A stretch of DNA of 13,377 bases from Cellvibrionaceae bacterium (GTDB taxonomy: Bacteria; Pseudomonadota; Gammaproteobacteria; Pseudomonadales; Cellvibrionaceae), in assembly GCA_025800435.1 (NCBI GenBank), contig JAOXRV010000066.1, forward strand, positions 1-13,377, in the 5' to 3' direction. The notes under the pieces were generated by a model. It was not told the origin of the DNA and did not search any database. It saw nothing but the letters and a program-made list of their open reading frames with translations. Shown here piece by piece: positions 1 through 5,950 of the stretch. The position numbers and the translations under genes were made by a program. How positions within the stretch are numbered: the stretch's first letter is position 1; each line of letters begins with the position of its first letter.

Positions 1-29
1 CCCCACTGATCAAACCTATGTAAAATGTA

Positions 30-203
30 AGCTTGAGGGGTGGGGGTGCTTTCGCAGTGACTAGGCTTCTGACCAATTTGATTGGAGCAAATTTGGGCTT
101 GGCCGCAGGCTGAGCACCTGGATGGTGCGAACCCATGAAACGGGGGTCAGCTGCTGGATGCAGCGTTTTTGGAACGGAGAAAGTACCCCCCACCCCTCAA
201 GCT
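30..203. repeat. Inverted-repeat-bounded element with a series of internal hairpins
   Basis: The arms at 30-46 and 187-203 are perfect 17-bp reverse complements (AGCTTGAGGGGTGGGGG). The similarity continues inward with a few mismatches (TGCTTTCGC against TACTTTCTC), giving arms of about 30 bp. Between them are short stems: 73-77/81-85 (CCAAT/ATTGG), 114-118/124-128 (GCACC/GGTGC), 131-134/144-147 (ACCC/GGGT) and 150-154/160-164 (GCTGC/GCAGC). Two of these hairpins share the loop TGGAT. No convincing open reading frame lies inside and no target-site duplication is visible at the arm ends. The layout would fit a miniature inverted-repeat element or a folded RNA with a closing stem; the sequence does not decide between them. 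Confidence 0.6.
150..170 (+). terminator. Possible weak intrinsic terminator inside the inverted-repeat element
   Basis: A 5-bp GC-rich stem (GCTGC, loop TGGAT, GCAGC) at 150-164 is followed by G and then TTTTT. This is the arrangement of a rho-independent terminator read on the plus strand. The stem is short and no plus-strand gene is seen upstream in the window, so it may equally be one of several structural hairpins of the surrounding element. Confidence 0.2.
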
Positions 204-242
204 GGGTTTTGTTGCTAAAGTTTCTAACTCCTAGCCTTTTCA

Positions 243-275
243 AATCCAATACCTATATTCCAATTTATTGGCGCT
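243..275. repeat. Duplicated 3' end of tusA (direct repeat copy 1, non-coding)
   Basis: These 33 bases match 413-445, inside the end of tusA, at 31 positions. The offset is exactly 170 bases and the orientation is the same. Read on the minus strand the copy would encode the TusA tail (SANKLEYRYWI), then meets TGA where tusA has an Arg codon. A looser match continues to a TAG like tusA's own stop. Both internal differences are synonymous relative to tusA (GAG/GAA, CGG/AGG). A duplicated 3' gene end in direct orientation is a known footprint of site-specific integration, but a decayed local duplication would look similar. Confidence 0.75.
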
Positions 276-286
276 TTTTACCTACT

Positions 287-320
287 GTTGCCCAATTATC
301 ATCCAAGATAATTGGGCAAC
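287..320. repeat. Perfect 14-bp palindrome with 6-nt loop
   Basis: GTTGCCCAATTATC (287-300), loop ATCCAA, then its exact reverse complement (307-320). It lies downstream of tusA and between the two copies of the tusA 3' end. No T-tract follows the stem on either strand, so it is not a standard intrinsic terminator. It could be a 3' RNA-stabilising hairpin for the tusA transcript, a binding or recombination site, or part of an intergenic repeat family. Confidence 0.75.
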
Positions 321-394
321 CACGCTCGCTGCGCGCCGGCGTAGAAGTGCGATTCTACTTGGCACTACGCTCGCGCTACGACATCCTGTCGAGA
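321..394. repeat. Structured GC-rich intergenic segment next to tusA stop
   Basis: This stretch has several small inverted repeats: GTAGAA/TTCTAC (341-346/353-358), an overlapping alternative AGTGC/GCACT (346-350/362-366), and CGACA/TGTCG with a 3-nt loop (379-383/387-391). It resembles the dispersed palindromic intergenic repeats of many gammaproteobacteria. With no other copy in the window that class cannot be assigned. No protein gene is supported here. Confidence 0.4.
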
Positions 395-658
395 CTAGCC
401 CTCGCCCTTGCGAATCCAATACCGATACTCCAATTTATTGGCGCTATTGGTTTGCTCGGTTTGTTGGAGGAGTTGGTGGCCGAGAAAATTACAGAACTTG
501 GGGATGTCCCTAGTGGTTGAAGGGTCGGTGGCGATCACTAGGATCACCTGGCCTACTTGGGTTTCACGCACGGTTTTGTGCAACATCATCACCGGTTCTG
601 GGCACAGAAGCCCGGTGGCGTCTAGGGTGTTATCAGCATCTAAATCTGGTTTACTCAT
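395..658 (-). CDS. tusA: Sulfurtransferase TusA
   Basis: An 87-residue sulfur-carrier protein. The TusA family passes persulfide sulfur from the cysteine desulfurase IscS to the TusBCD/TusE relay for 2-thiouridine modification of tRNA, and supplies sulfur to other pathways in the cytoplasm. The active-site motif LLCPEPVMM is present. Starting at the ATG at 658 puts the catalytic cysteine at residue 19, the same position as in E. coli TusA, and total length also agrees. An upstream TTG at 673 would add five residues and is less likely. The following DPSTTRDIPKFCNFLGH and the tail YRYWIRKG match the family from end to end, so the gene appears intact. Its last codons are repeated 170 bp downstream (243-275). 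It is transcribed divergently from the gene at 836. Confidence 0.93.
   Translation of the reverse strand: MSKPDLDADNTLDATGLLCPEPVMMLHKTVRETQVGQVILVIATDPSTTRDIPKFCNFLGHQLLQQTEQTNSANKLEYRYWIRKGEG
413..445. repeat. tusA 3' end (direct repeat copy 2, coding)
   Basis: This is the in-gene partner of the repeat at 243-275. It encodes the conserved TusA tail and is the intact copy. The pair encloses the palindrome at 287-320 and the structured segment at 321-394. Confidence 0.75.
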
Positions 659-782
659 CAAGGTATTGTCCAACTTTATGGCTGCCTTGTCATCCGATTA
701 ACGGCACCGATAAACCCAGCACATCCAATACGATCGACTACACTGTAACTGTGCCCTGCAACTACATCGTGCAAGCACACTT

Positions 783-805
783 GCCAGGGCAGATTTTGCC
801 CCGGC
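783..805. repeat. Hairpin in the divergent tusA / 836-gene intergenic region
   Basis: GCCAGGGCA (783-791) and TGCCCCGGC (797-805) pair over 9 bp with a 5-nt loop. The single non-Watson-Crick position becomes a G-U pair when read on the minus strand and a mismatch on the plus strand, so the fold is better as minus-strand RNA, though it lies some 125 nt upstream of the tusA start. It could be in the tusA leader, be an operator, or be incidental. The rest of the intergenic DNA (659-835) shows no promoter that I can defend. Confidence 0.4.
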
Positions 806-835
806 AGGTAAATAGGTAAACCGGAGATTTTCTCT

Positions 836-1222
836 TTGTCGCTACTGAAAGACCTAACCATCAACCGGCCGGATATTTTTAGCCGCCACAGTTTAGAGCT
901 GAGCTTTAAACTGCTGCGTCACCGCGAGCCGGCCCTGGCCTTAGAGGTGCAGAATATACTCGCCGGCAAGACCAGTGATGCCCCCAAGGCGCGTACCCTG
1001 CCGCCCCACTTAAGCCGCCACTGCGAGTTCTTTATGGTAGCGGTTGACCCCGTTGTTGTGGGCCAAATCATCTCATCCCTAACCCTGGTAGGGCGCAATA
1101 TTATTGAACAAAAAGACGTACGCCCCAGCCGTAAAGCTATTATTTTATCTCTGTTAGAAGAGTGGATGGGGCTGGTGGAATGGATGATCAGCGAATCCGA
1201 ACAGAGCTTCGCCCAAGCTTGA
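836..1222 (+). CDS. Hypothetical protein, about 128 residues
   Basis: I do not recognise this family. The reading frame is open from a stop at 809, with no ATG before residue 67. TTG at 836 is the likely start because GGAG lies nine bases upstream (823-826). The product is soluble: no signal peptide and no membrane segment. It has a helical N-terminal half (DLTINRPDIFSRHSLELSFKL), a proline-containing middle (residues about 52-56), and an amphipathic C-terminal helix region rich in Trp and Met (EEWMGLVEWMISESEQ). The single Cys is near residue 63. Codon use resembles the neighbours, and composition and RBS make it a likely real gene, but its function is unknown. It is followed by a 78-bp gap and then a plus-strand ABM-fold gene, so the two could be cotranscribed. 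Confidence 0.65.
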   Translation: MSLLKDLTINRPDIFSRHSLELSFKLLRHREPALALEVQNILAGKTSDAPKARTLPPHLSRHCEFFMVAVDPVVVGQIISSLTLVGRNIIEQKDVRPSRKAIILSLLEEWMGLVEWMISESEQSFAQA

Positions 1223-1300
1223 TAGGGCAGCTGTTCAAAAGCACTGAAATTGCGTAGTATTTGCGCTGAACACACCCATCAGCCTTAAGGAATACTGGCA

Positions 1301-1582
1301 ATGATTCATGTATTAATTGAACGCCATATCGGCGAAGACTTGGATTCCACCTACGAGGAAATGGCCCGCTCTACCCTGCACTACGCCTATCAAGCCCCCG
1401 GCTTTATCAACGGCGAGACATTTTACGATTTGCACCAGCCCAACCACCACTTTGTGCTGTCTAAGTGGCGCACCCTCAGTGATTGGCAGCGCTGGTTTCA
1501 CAGCGATAAGCGCCGCAGCATGATGAGCCAGCTGGCCGCCGTGCTGGATGGCCCTGAGAAGATCACCCTGTTAGAGCATTAA
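1301..1582 (+). CDS. Antibiotic biosynthesis monooxygenase (ABM) fold protein
   Basis: A 93-residue protein of the dimeric alpha/beta-barrel (ABM, PF03992-type) family. Members include heme-degrading and quinol monooxygenases, and many small proteins of unknown substrate. The pattern seen is a first strand MIHVLIERHI, a helix with SAM-free polar residues (DLDSTYEEMARSTLHYAYQ), the characteristic PGFINGETF turn and strand, then FVLSKWRTLSDWQRWFHSDKRR. Conserved aromatic and Trp positions (KWRTLSDWQRWF) fit the family. ATG at 1301 has AAGGA about ten bases upstream. The stop codon lies one base from the stop of the convergent yheU-like gene, leaving no room for a separate terminator. The substrate cannot be deduced. 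Confidence 0.85.
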   Translation: MIHVLIERHIGEDLDSTYEEMARSTLHYAYQAPGFINGETFYDLHQPNHHFVLSKWRTLSDWQRWFHSDKRRSMMSQLAAVLDGPEKITLLEH

Positions 1583-1583
1583 T

Positions 1584-1862
1584 TTATTGGCTAAAGTCGA
1601 AATCGTCCCAGCCCGCATCGGGCTGGGCCTGCTGTTGTTGCTGCAACTCACGCAGCTGGGCTTTGCTTAATAAATTGACCGATTCACTGGCCTCGTCGTA
1701 GCTAATACTCGCCTCGCCGCGCTCCAGCTGCCCCTGCAGTTGGCTAATCTTTGCCTCCAGGCTGGCCTCTTGCACACCGTAATCAGTGCCCTCGCGGTTG
1801 ACGATGGTTTCTAATAGAGCCCGCAAGGTCGCGGGCTCCAGCTGCCGGTGCGGGATGATCAC
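1584..1862 (-). CDS. yheU: YheU family protein (UPF0270) with glutamine-rich C-terminal extension
   Basis: A 92-residue protein matching the YheU/UPF0270 family: a start like MIIPHRQLEPATLRALLE, then IVNREGTDYGVQEASLEAKISQ, and a second half with GEASISYDEASESVNLLSK. The family's function is not established. The E. coli protein is about 72 residues. The extra length here is a C-terminal tail with a run of glutamines (LQQQQQAQPD) ending in the acidic/aromatic DDFDFSQ. The start is GTG at 1862, overlapping the stop of the upstream methyltransferase-like gene by 4 nt (GTGA), so translation is probably coupled. The gene ends one base from the convergent ABM gene. Confidence 0.88.
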   Translation of the reverse strand: MIIPHRQLEPATLRALLETIVNREGTDYGVQEASLEAKISQLQGQLERGEASISYDEASESVNLLSKAQLRELQQQQQAQPDAGWDDFDFSQ

Positions 1863-2689
1863 TTGGCGGGTTTGATAAACTTCAAAGTCATGCGATCACT
1901 CTCGCCAATGGCTTTGTACTTGGCCTGGTCTTGCTCGCCCAGGGCCAGGCGCGGTGGCAGTGTCCACACACCCTTGGGGTGCTTGGCGCCATCTTTATCG
2001 TTGGCATTAATTTCACTGGCGGCCAAAAATTTAAAGCCCGCCTGCTTGGCCAGATCCAGTACATGGTCTTCGGTCACATAGCCCGATTTAGTCATGTCTT
2101 CAAGGCTGGTGCCCGGCTTGGCCCGGTGCTCAACCACACCCAAGATACCGCCGGGTTTTAACATGGCATAAAATTCGGCAAAGGCCTTTTCGGCATAGCC
2201 GGCCTTCATCCAGTTGTGTACATTGCGGAAGGTCAGCACCCGGTCGGCCTCGCCTTTAACGGTATTGGCCGAGTTCGGTGGGAAAAAGGCGCTCAGCTTA
2301 GTTTCGCCGTAAACCTCGGGCTCAGCTTGCATTTTATCTTTAAACTTAGCCAGGCTGCGGCTAAAGTAATTGACACCGGAATTGGGGTCAAAGTGGGCAG
2401 CATAATAAGTGCCCTTACCCTTTATATAAGGGGCCAGAATCTCGGCGTACCAGCCGCCACCTGGCCAAATTTCCACCACAGTTTGCTCTGGTGCCAGCTC
2501 AAAAAAGTCCAGGGTTTCGGCCGGGTTGCGGTACTGGTCGCGGGCGCGATTGGCCTCGCTGCGGTGCTCGCTGTCCAGCAGTTTTTCAACTCCGTGGTCG
2601 CCGTGGCTAAAGGCTGGGGCCGCCAGCCCCAAAGCCAACAAAGGGGTGGCAATCTTAGCCAGGATGGTCTTGGTTTTAAACACTAACAT
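1859..2689 (-). CDS. Exported class I SAM-dependent methyltransferase-like protein (COG4798 type)
   Basis: A 276-residue protein. The N-terminus (MLVFKTKT, then a hydrophobic stretch ending APAFSHG) is a Sec signal peptide with a likely cut near residues 26-28. The mature part starts with a His/Asp-rich HGDHGVEK. Around residues 71-85 is VVEIWPGGGWYAEIL, the SAM-binding motif I of a Rossmann methyltransferase, followed by strand and helix patterns typical of the fold and RVLTFRNVHNWMKAG and LKPGGILGVVEH near the C-terminal half. ATG at 2689 is chosen because GGAG lies seven bases upstream; the longer frame to 2725 has no such site. It resembles the predicted methyltransferases of COG4798, many of which also carry signal peptides. 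Reaction and substrate are unknown. It overlaps the YheU-like gene by 4 nt. Confidence 0.85.
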   Translation of the reverse strand: MLVFKTKTILAKIATPLLALGLAAPAFSHGDHGVEKLLDSEHRSEANRARDQYRNPAETLDFFELAPEQTVVEIWPGGGWYAEILAPYIKGKGTYYAAHFDPNSGVNYFSRSLAKFKDKMQAEPEVYGETKLSAFFPPNSANTVKGEADRVLTFRNVHNWMKAGYAEKAFAEFYAMLKPGGILGVVEHRAKPGTSLEDMTKSGYVTEDHVLDLAKQAGFKFLAASEINANDKDGAKHPKGVWTLPPRLALGEQDQAKYKAIGESDRMTLKFIKPAK

Positions 2690-2696
2690 TATGGGT

Positions 2697-2700
2697 CTCC
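2697..2700 (-). promoter_or_regulatory. Shine-Dalgarno site fixing the methyltransferase start
   Basis: GGAG on the minus strand sits seven bases before the ATG at 2689. It decides for this start over the upstream in-frame codon at 2725, and thereby places the signal peptide at the N-terminus. Confidence 0.75.
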
Positions 2701-2777
2701 GTACTTGACCTGATAGACGGCCCAAGCCTACCCTATATGCAAGCTATATCCAACCATGTTTAAACCGGATAAAACCT

Positions 2778-3290
2778 ATGGAAACCTGCTTAGTGCTCAC
2801 CATTATCAGCGATGATCGCCCCGGCGTTGTCGAGCGTCTCGCCACCGTTATTGAAAGCCACGGTGGCAACTGGCAAGAGAGCCGAATGGCCCACCTAGAT
2901 GGCAAGTTCGCCGGCATCTTGCGCCTGACCGTCGCCAGCGAGCAAACCCAGCCCCTAAAAAGTAAATTGCAGGCACTGAGCGACGAAGGTATTCAGGTAC
3001 TGTTGAGTGAAGGCCAAAGCAGCGCGGCACTAGAGCACAAGCAAGTAAAGATCAGCGCTATCGGCCCAGACCGCCCCGGAATTGTGCTTGAGCTTTCCAA
3101 AGCCTTCGCCCAGCGCCAACTCAATGTGGGCCAGTTGGATACCGATTGCAGCAGCATGCCCTGGTCTGGTGACCCCCAGTTTGAGGCCCACTACCAACTG
3201 CAAGTGGCCAGCGACAGCGACCTGGACGAACTGCAAGATACCCTAGACACCATTGCCGATGATCTGGCTTTGGATATTCAAATCGACTAG
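2778..3290 (+). CDS. gcvR: GcvR-like double ACT domain regulator
   Basis: A 170-residue protein made of two ACT domains. Domain 1 begins LTIISDDRPGVVERLATVIESHGGNW (residues about 7-32). Domain 2 begins ISAIGPDRPGIVLELSKAF (about 92-110). The repeated (D/P)DRPG(I/V)V turn is the ACT ligand-site signature. This architecture is that of the glycine cleavage repressor GcvR, a cytoplasmic protein that in E. coli antagonises the activator GcvA, and of close paralogues annotated only as ACT proteins. No DNA-binding domain is visible, as expected for GcvR. It is divergent from the methyltransferase gene across 88 bp. A TTGACC element at 2705-2710 resembles a -35 box, but no good -10 follows at the right distance. 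The gene symbol is by architecture and could be a paralogue. Confidence 0.82.
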   Translation: METCLVLTIISDDRPGVVERLATVIESHGGNWQESRMAHLDGKFAGILRLTVASEQTQPLKSKLQALSDEGIQVLLSEGQSSAALEHKQVKISAIGPDRPGIVLELSKAFAQRQLNVGQLDTDCSSMPWSGDPQFEAHYQLQVASDSDLDELQDTLDTIADDLALDIQID

Positions 3291-3314
3291 CGCGGCTCTG
3301 AATAACTCGGCGAT

Positions 3315-3328
3315 GCTCAGCGATGAGC
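3315..3328. terminator. Small hairpin in the convergent gcvR / mshQ gap
   Basis: GCTCA, loop GCGA, TGAGC (3315-3328) lies just after the mshQ stop and 25 bases after the gcvR stop. The plus-strand loop GCGA is a GNRA tetraloop. No T-tract follows on either strand, so it is a weak candidate for transcription end or RNA 3' protection of the two converging units. Confidence 0.25.
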
Positions 3329-5950
3329 TTAAGGCACTTCGCGCCAATAGATAATCCGATCGTGCCCGCGCTGGTTGCCAAAACGATAGCGGGCGCGCGG
3401 TAAACTAGGGTCGCTGTGGTCGCCATCTTGGTTCCAGTCAAACCGCAGCCAGGGGTAGGCCGTTAAATCCACATCCACCTGAAACTCACCCTGGCGACCG
3501 GGGGCGCTAAAGTAATGGCCCGCGTCACCTTCATCAAAGTAAATGCTTTGGCTGTCCAAATTGGCGTATTCGCCGCGGCTGCCAAGTGCAGTGGTGCGGT
3601 TGGCATCAACATCGATACTGCCCCGGCCAACATAGGTGATATCACTGCGCTGAATACGCGAGCAGGTGTCCTGTTGGTTTTTAACAAAGGCATTACCGGC
3701 AAACGACTCCAGCCAGAAGTTAACCCCCAGGGGTTTGTTCTCTGGCCCCTGGGCACTGTCTAAGCGCAAACGCGAATAATAAAAATCTGAGCTGCCCAGC
3801 AGGCGGTGATCGTTCGCAGCATCACCCTGCCAGTTGAGGTCGAGCTCAGCCGGCCCCAGCCTGGCGCCGTCTTGGTCGATCAGCTCAAGGCCTATCAGGA
3901 CGTCTTTTAACGGCGCCTCGGGCTCGCTGCCGCGATTAAGCTTCAGCTTTGCCAAATACTGCAGCTGGGCATTCGCCTGCCAGGCAAATTGCTCTTCGCT
4001 AATACTAAGGCGGGAACCGAGCAAATTACCATCGGCACTCTGCAGACGATAGTGACGCTGCCCCAGGTTATTGCGCAGACGGATAAACGCATCCCGATAC
4101 CCATCGGTAACGGCACCGCTGGCGTTGCGCGCGGTGAGGGTATAGCGCAATTGAAACTCCTGCCCCATATGGCTAAAGTTGGCGCCATCGCGGGTACAGG
4201 CCGGCTCTAGCTGTATTGCCTGCATGGTAAAATGGTCGGGGATAAAACGCCCCACATGGCCCGAGCGCCCGTGAATTAAGCTCAAGCGGGCCTGGCTTAA
4301 ACCCAAATAGCTGGGCAGCTGGGCGTTGATTTCCATCAGCCCGACATTAGAGTAGGCAACACTCAAATTAGTCGCGCGGCCAGCGCTGAAGGCACTGACA
4401 CGGGTATCGCCGCTAAGCTGCGAGTGATTGAGCGGCGTCGGCAAATAACTCACTGCCTGTAAATTAACCTGAGCGCCATCGCGCCCATTGCCAAAGCTAG
4501 GCAATACTGGGTTGTTGCTTAAGTCGGCATTATTCGAGGGATTGGTATCATTGTGGTTATCGGCCACGCCGTTGTTATCGCTGTCGCTACTGGCCAACCA
4601 ACCCACCGCGCGCAGCTCCATGCCAAAATTTTCGCCGGCTTTTTTAAACGCCGGGCCATTGGACCAAGTGGCAGTAGGCGGGCCATAAACATACAGGTAA
4701 AAGCCCAGTGGCCGGGCCACAATATCCGCACTGCTGCCGCTTAAATCGCGGTCGCTAAACTGGCGCGAAGTATCGCGAATGTGCAAGGCATAGCGGCCGA
4801 CATCGCGGGCATCTAATAAAAATCGCGCGCGGCCACCACTGAAGTTTAAGTTTATATTTTTAAATTGCGCATCGAGCTGGGTATTAACGCCGGCTTGCGA
4901 CAGCAGCGGCGCCGCCCCACCCGGGTCATCGGCATGGCGCTGCAAGGCCATTTGCACCTGCTGGCGATTGTAGCTGCTAACGACGCCACACTGGTTATTA
5001 CTGGGGTCTTTCTTCACCAGGCTCACATTTACCCCGTGGCGCCGAAAGGCGATAAGATCCGCATCGCTGCCACCGTCCAGCTCAAACACAAAGGCATTAT
5101 CCGCAAAGCTAATATCGCCGCTGCTGCGGCTGACCGCCGCCGCCGTGTCCTCTGCGGTGACTCGCAGAGTATCGACGTGCTCGTTACTTAGCAACAGCTG
5201 CACTTGGCCGTAGTCACTGCGATTAAACTGGTAGCTGGCCCGGCCGCTGTTGGCGGGGCCAGGGCTTAAGCGGCCATTGTCATTGAGCATCGACCAGTTA
5301 CCGCGGCCGCTGCTGGTACTTAAATTCACCAGGCCTTCGTAATTTTGTTTAATTATACCGCTGCGATCGAGCGCGCTAAGGGTAAACGCATGGGGGGCGC
5401 AAACACTGGCCTGGGCTTGGCTGTCAATGCGATAGTCATCCAGTTCATGGCTGAGGTCGGTGGTGACACGCAGATTGTCAATATGATAGCTGCCAGCGCT
5501 ACTACGATTGTTTAACAGCAAATAGTTAAGCCCGGGCCGCACTGCAGAGGCGGGAAACGTATGGCGAATATGGAGTACCGCCCCATCATCCACACTGCCC
5601 GAGTGTAAACTCGTGGTGTACCAAGGGGAGAAGCCAAAATACAACTCCAGTGATGCCGAACTCAGTGATTGGCTGAAAGAATCATCCCCCGCGCGCAGCC
5701 AAAATGAAATAGTGACGCTTTGGGCATTACTCGGTAGCGACAGCGCGTGGCCCATATAGAGCCCCGCGGGTAATTCTGCTGCCAAGCCACGCTCTACTTT
5801 ACGAGGATCCGATTGCAATGAGAGTATGGTGGAAGAATACCAGTTTCGATTAAAACGCGCCGGGTCATCAAAGTTATCAAACAGTAATTCGACCGCCTGG
5901 GCCGAGCCAGCGGCGCACCACAACAAGCACCACAACAAATAACGCAACAT
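3329..5950 (-). CDS. mshQ: MSHA biogenesis protein MshQ, large secreted protein with C-terminal DUF6701
   Basis: 873 residues. Signal peptide 1-19 (MLRYLLWCLLWCAAGSAQA, cut before VELLFDNF). Residues about 20-165 look like a LamG/jelly-roll type beta domain ending HIDNLRV; about 180-270 is an Ig/invasin-like segment starting CAPHAFTLSALD. The C-terminal part is the MshQ-type DUF6701: GRFIPDHF (567-574), EPACTRDGANFSHMGQEF, and the family's typical ending YPWLRFDWNQDGDHSD...DRIIYWREVP. Two Asp/Asn-rich loops (455-468 and 838-847) resemble calcium-binding loops. The last gene of the operon, it overlaps mshP by one base (TAATG). Its exact role is not established; by position and export it is a candidate surface or tip component, a role analogous to (not homologous with) PilY1. 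It is shorter than several known MshQ proteins, which exceed 1,000 residues. Confidence 0.88.
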   Translation of the reverse strand: MLRYLLWCLLWCAAGSAQAVELLFDNFDDPARFNRNWYSSTILSLQSDPRKVERGLAAELPAGLYMGHALSLPSNAQSVTISFWLRAGDDSFSQSLSSASLELYFGFSPWYTTSLHSGSVDDGAVLHIRHTFPASAVRPGLNYLLLNNRSSAGSYHIDNLRVTTDLSHELDDYRIDSQAQASVCAPHAFTLSALDRSGIIKQNYEGLVNLSTSSGRGNWSMLNDNGRLSPGPANSGRASYQFNRSDYGQVQLLLSNEHVDTLRVTAEDTAAAVSRSSGDISFADNAFVFELDGGSDADLIAFRRHGVNVSLVKKDPSNNQCGVVSSYNRQQVQMALQRHADDPGGAAPLLSQAGVNTQLDAQFKNINLNFSGGRARFLLDARDVGRYALHIRDTSRQFSDRDLSGSSADIVARPLGFYLYVYGPPTATWSNGPAFKKAGENFGMELRAVGWLASSDSDNNGVADNHNDTNPSNNADLSNNPVLPSFGNGRDGAQVNLQAVSYLPTPLNHSQLSGDTRVSAFSAGRATNLSVAYSNVGLMEINAQLPSYLGLSQARLSLIHGRSGHVGRFIPDHFTMQAIQLEPACTRDGANFSHMGQEFQLRYTLTARNASGAVTDGYRDAFIRLRNNLGQRHYRLQSADGNLLGSRLSISEEQFAWQANAQLQYLAKLKLNRGSEPEAPLKDVLIGLELIDQDGARLGPAELDLNWQGDAANDHRLLGSSDFYYSRLRLDSAQGPENKPLGVNFWLESFAGNAFVKNQQDTCSRIQRSDITYVGRGSIDVDANRTTALGSRGEYANLDSQSIYFDEGDAGHYFSAPGRQGEFQVDVDLTAYPWLRFDWNQDGDHSDPSLPRARYRFGNQRGHDRIIYWREVP

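Noticed and set aside
120..140. tRNA T-arm-like sequence (GGGTTCGCACC on the minus strand)
   Set aside because: No acceptor, D or anticodon arms can be placed around it.
61..249. Open frame of 62 codons on the minus strand inside the inverted-repeat element
   Set aside because: It spans the hairpins and one repeat arm and shows no family features; it looks like chance in a short structured segment.
287..320. Integron attC site
   Set aside because: The palindrome ends do not fit the GTTRRRY / RYYYAAC core pair, and no cassette ORF or integrase is visible.
287..320. Intrinsic terminator of tusA
   Set aside because: The stem is strong, but no T-tract follows on the minus strand.
122..520. Open frame of 132 codons on the plus strand across the repeat region and the end of tusA
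   Set aside because: It crosses both inverted repeats, runs antisense through tusA, has no ribosome binding site and no recognisable protein pattern.
2705..2733. Sigma-70 promoter before gcvR
   Set aside because: TTGACC fits a -35 box but no acceptable -10 lies 16-18 bases on.
4865..5191. Antisense open frame of 108 codons inside mshQ
   Set aside because: It is a shadow of mshQ with no start signal or family features.
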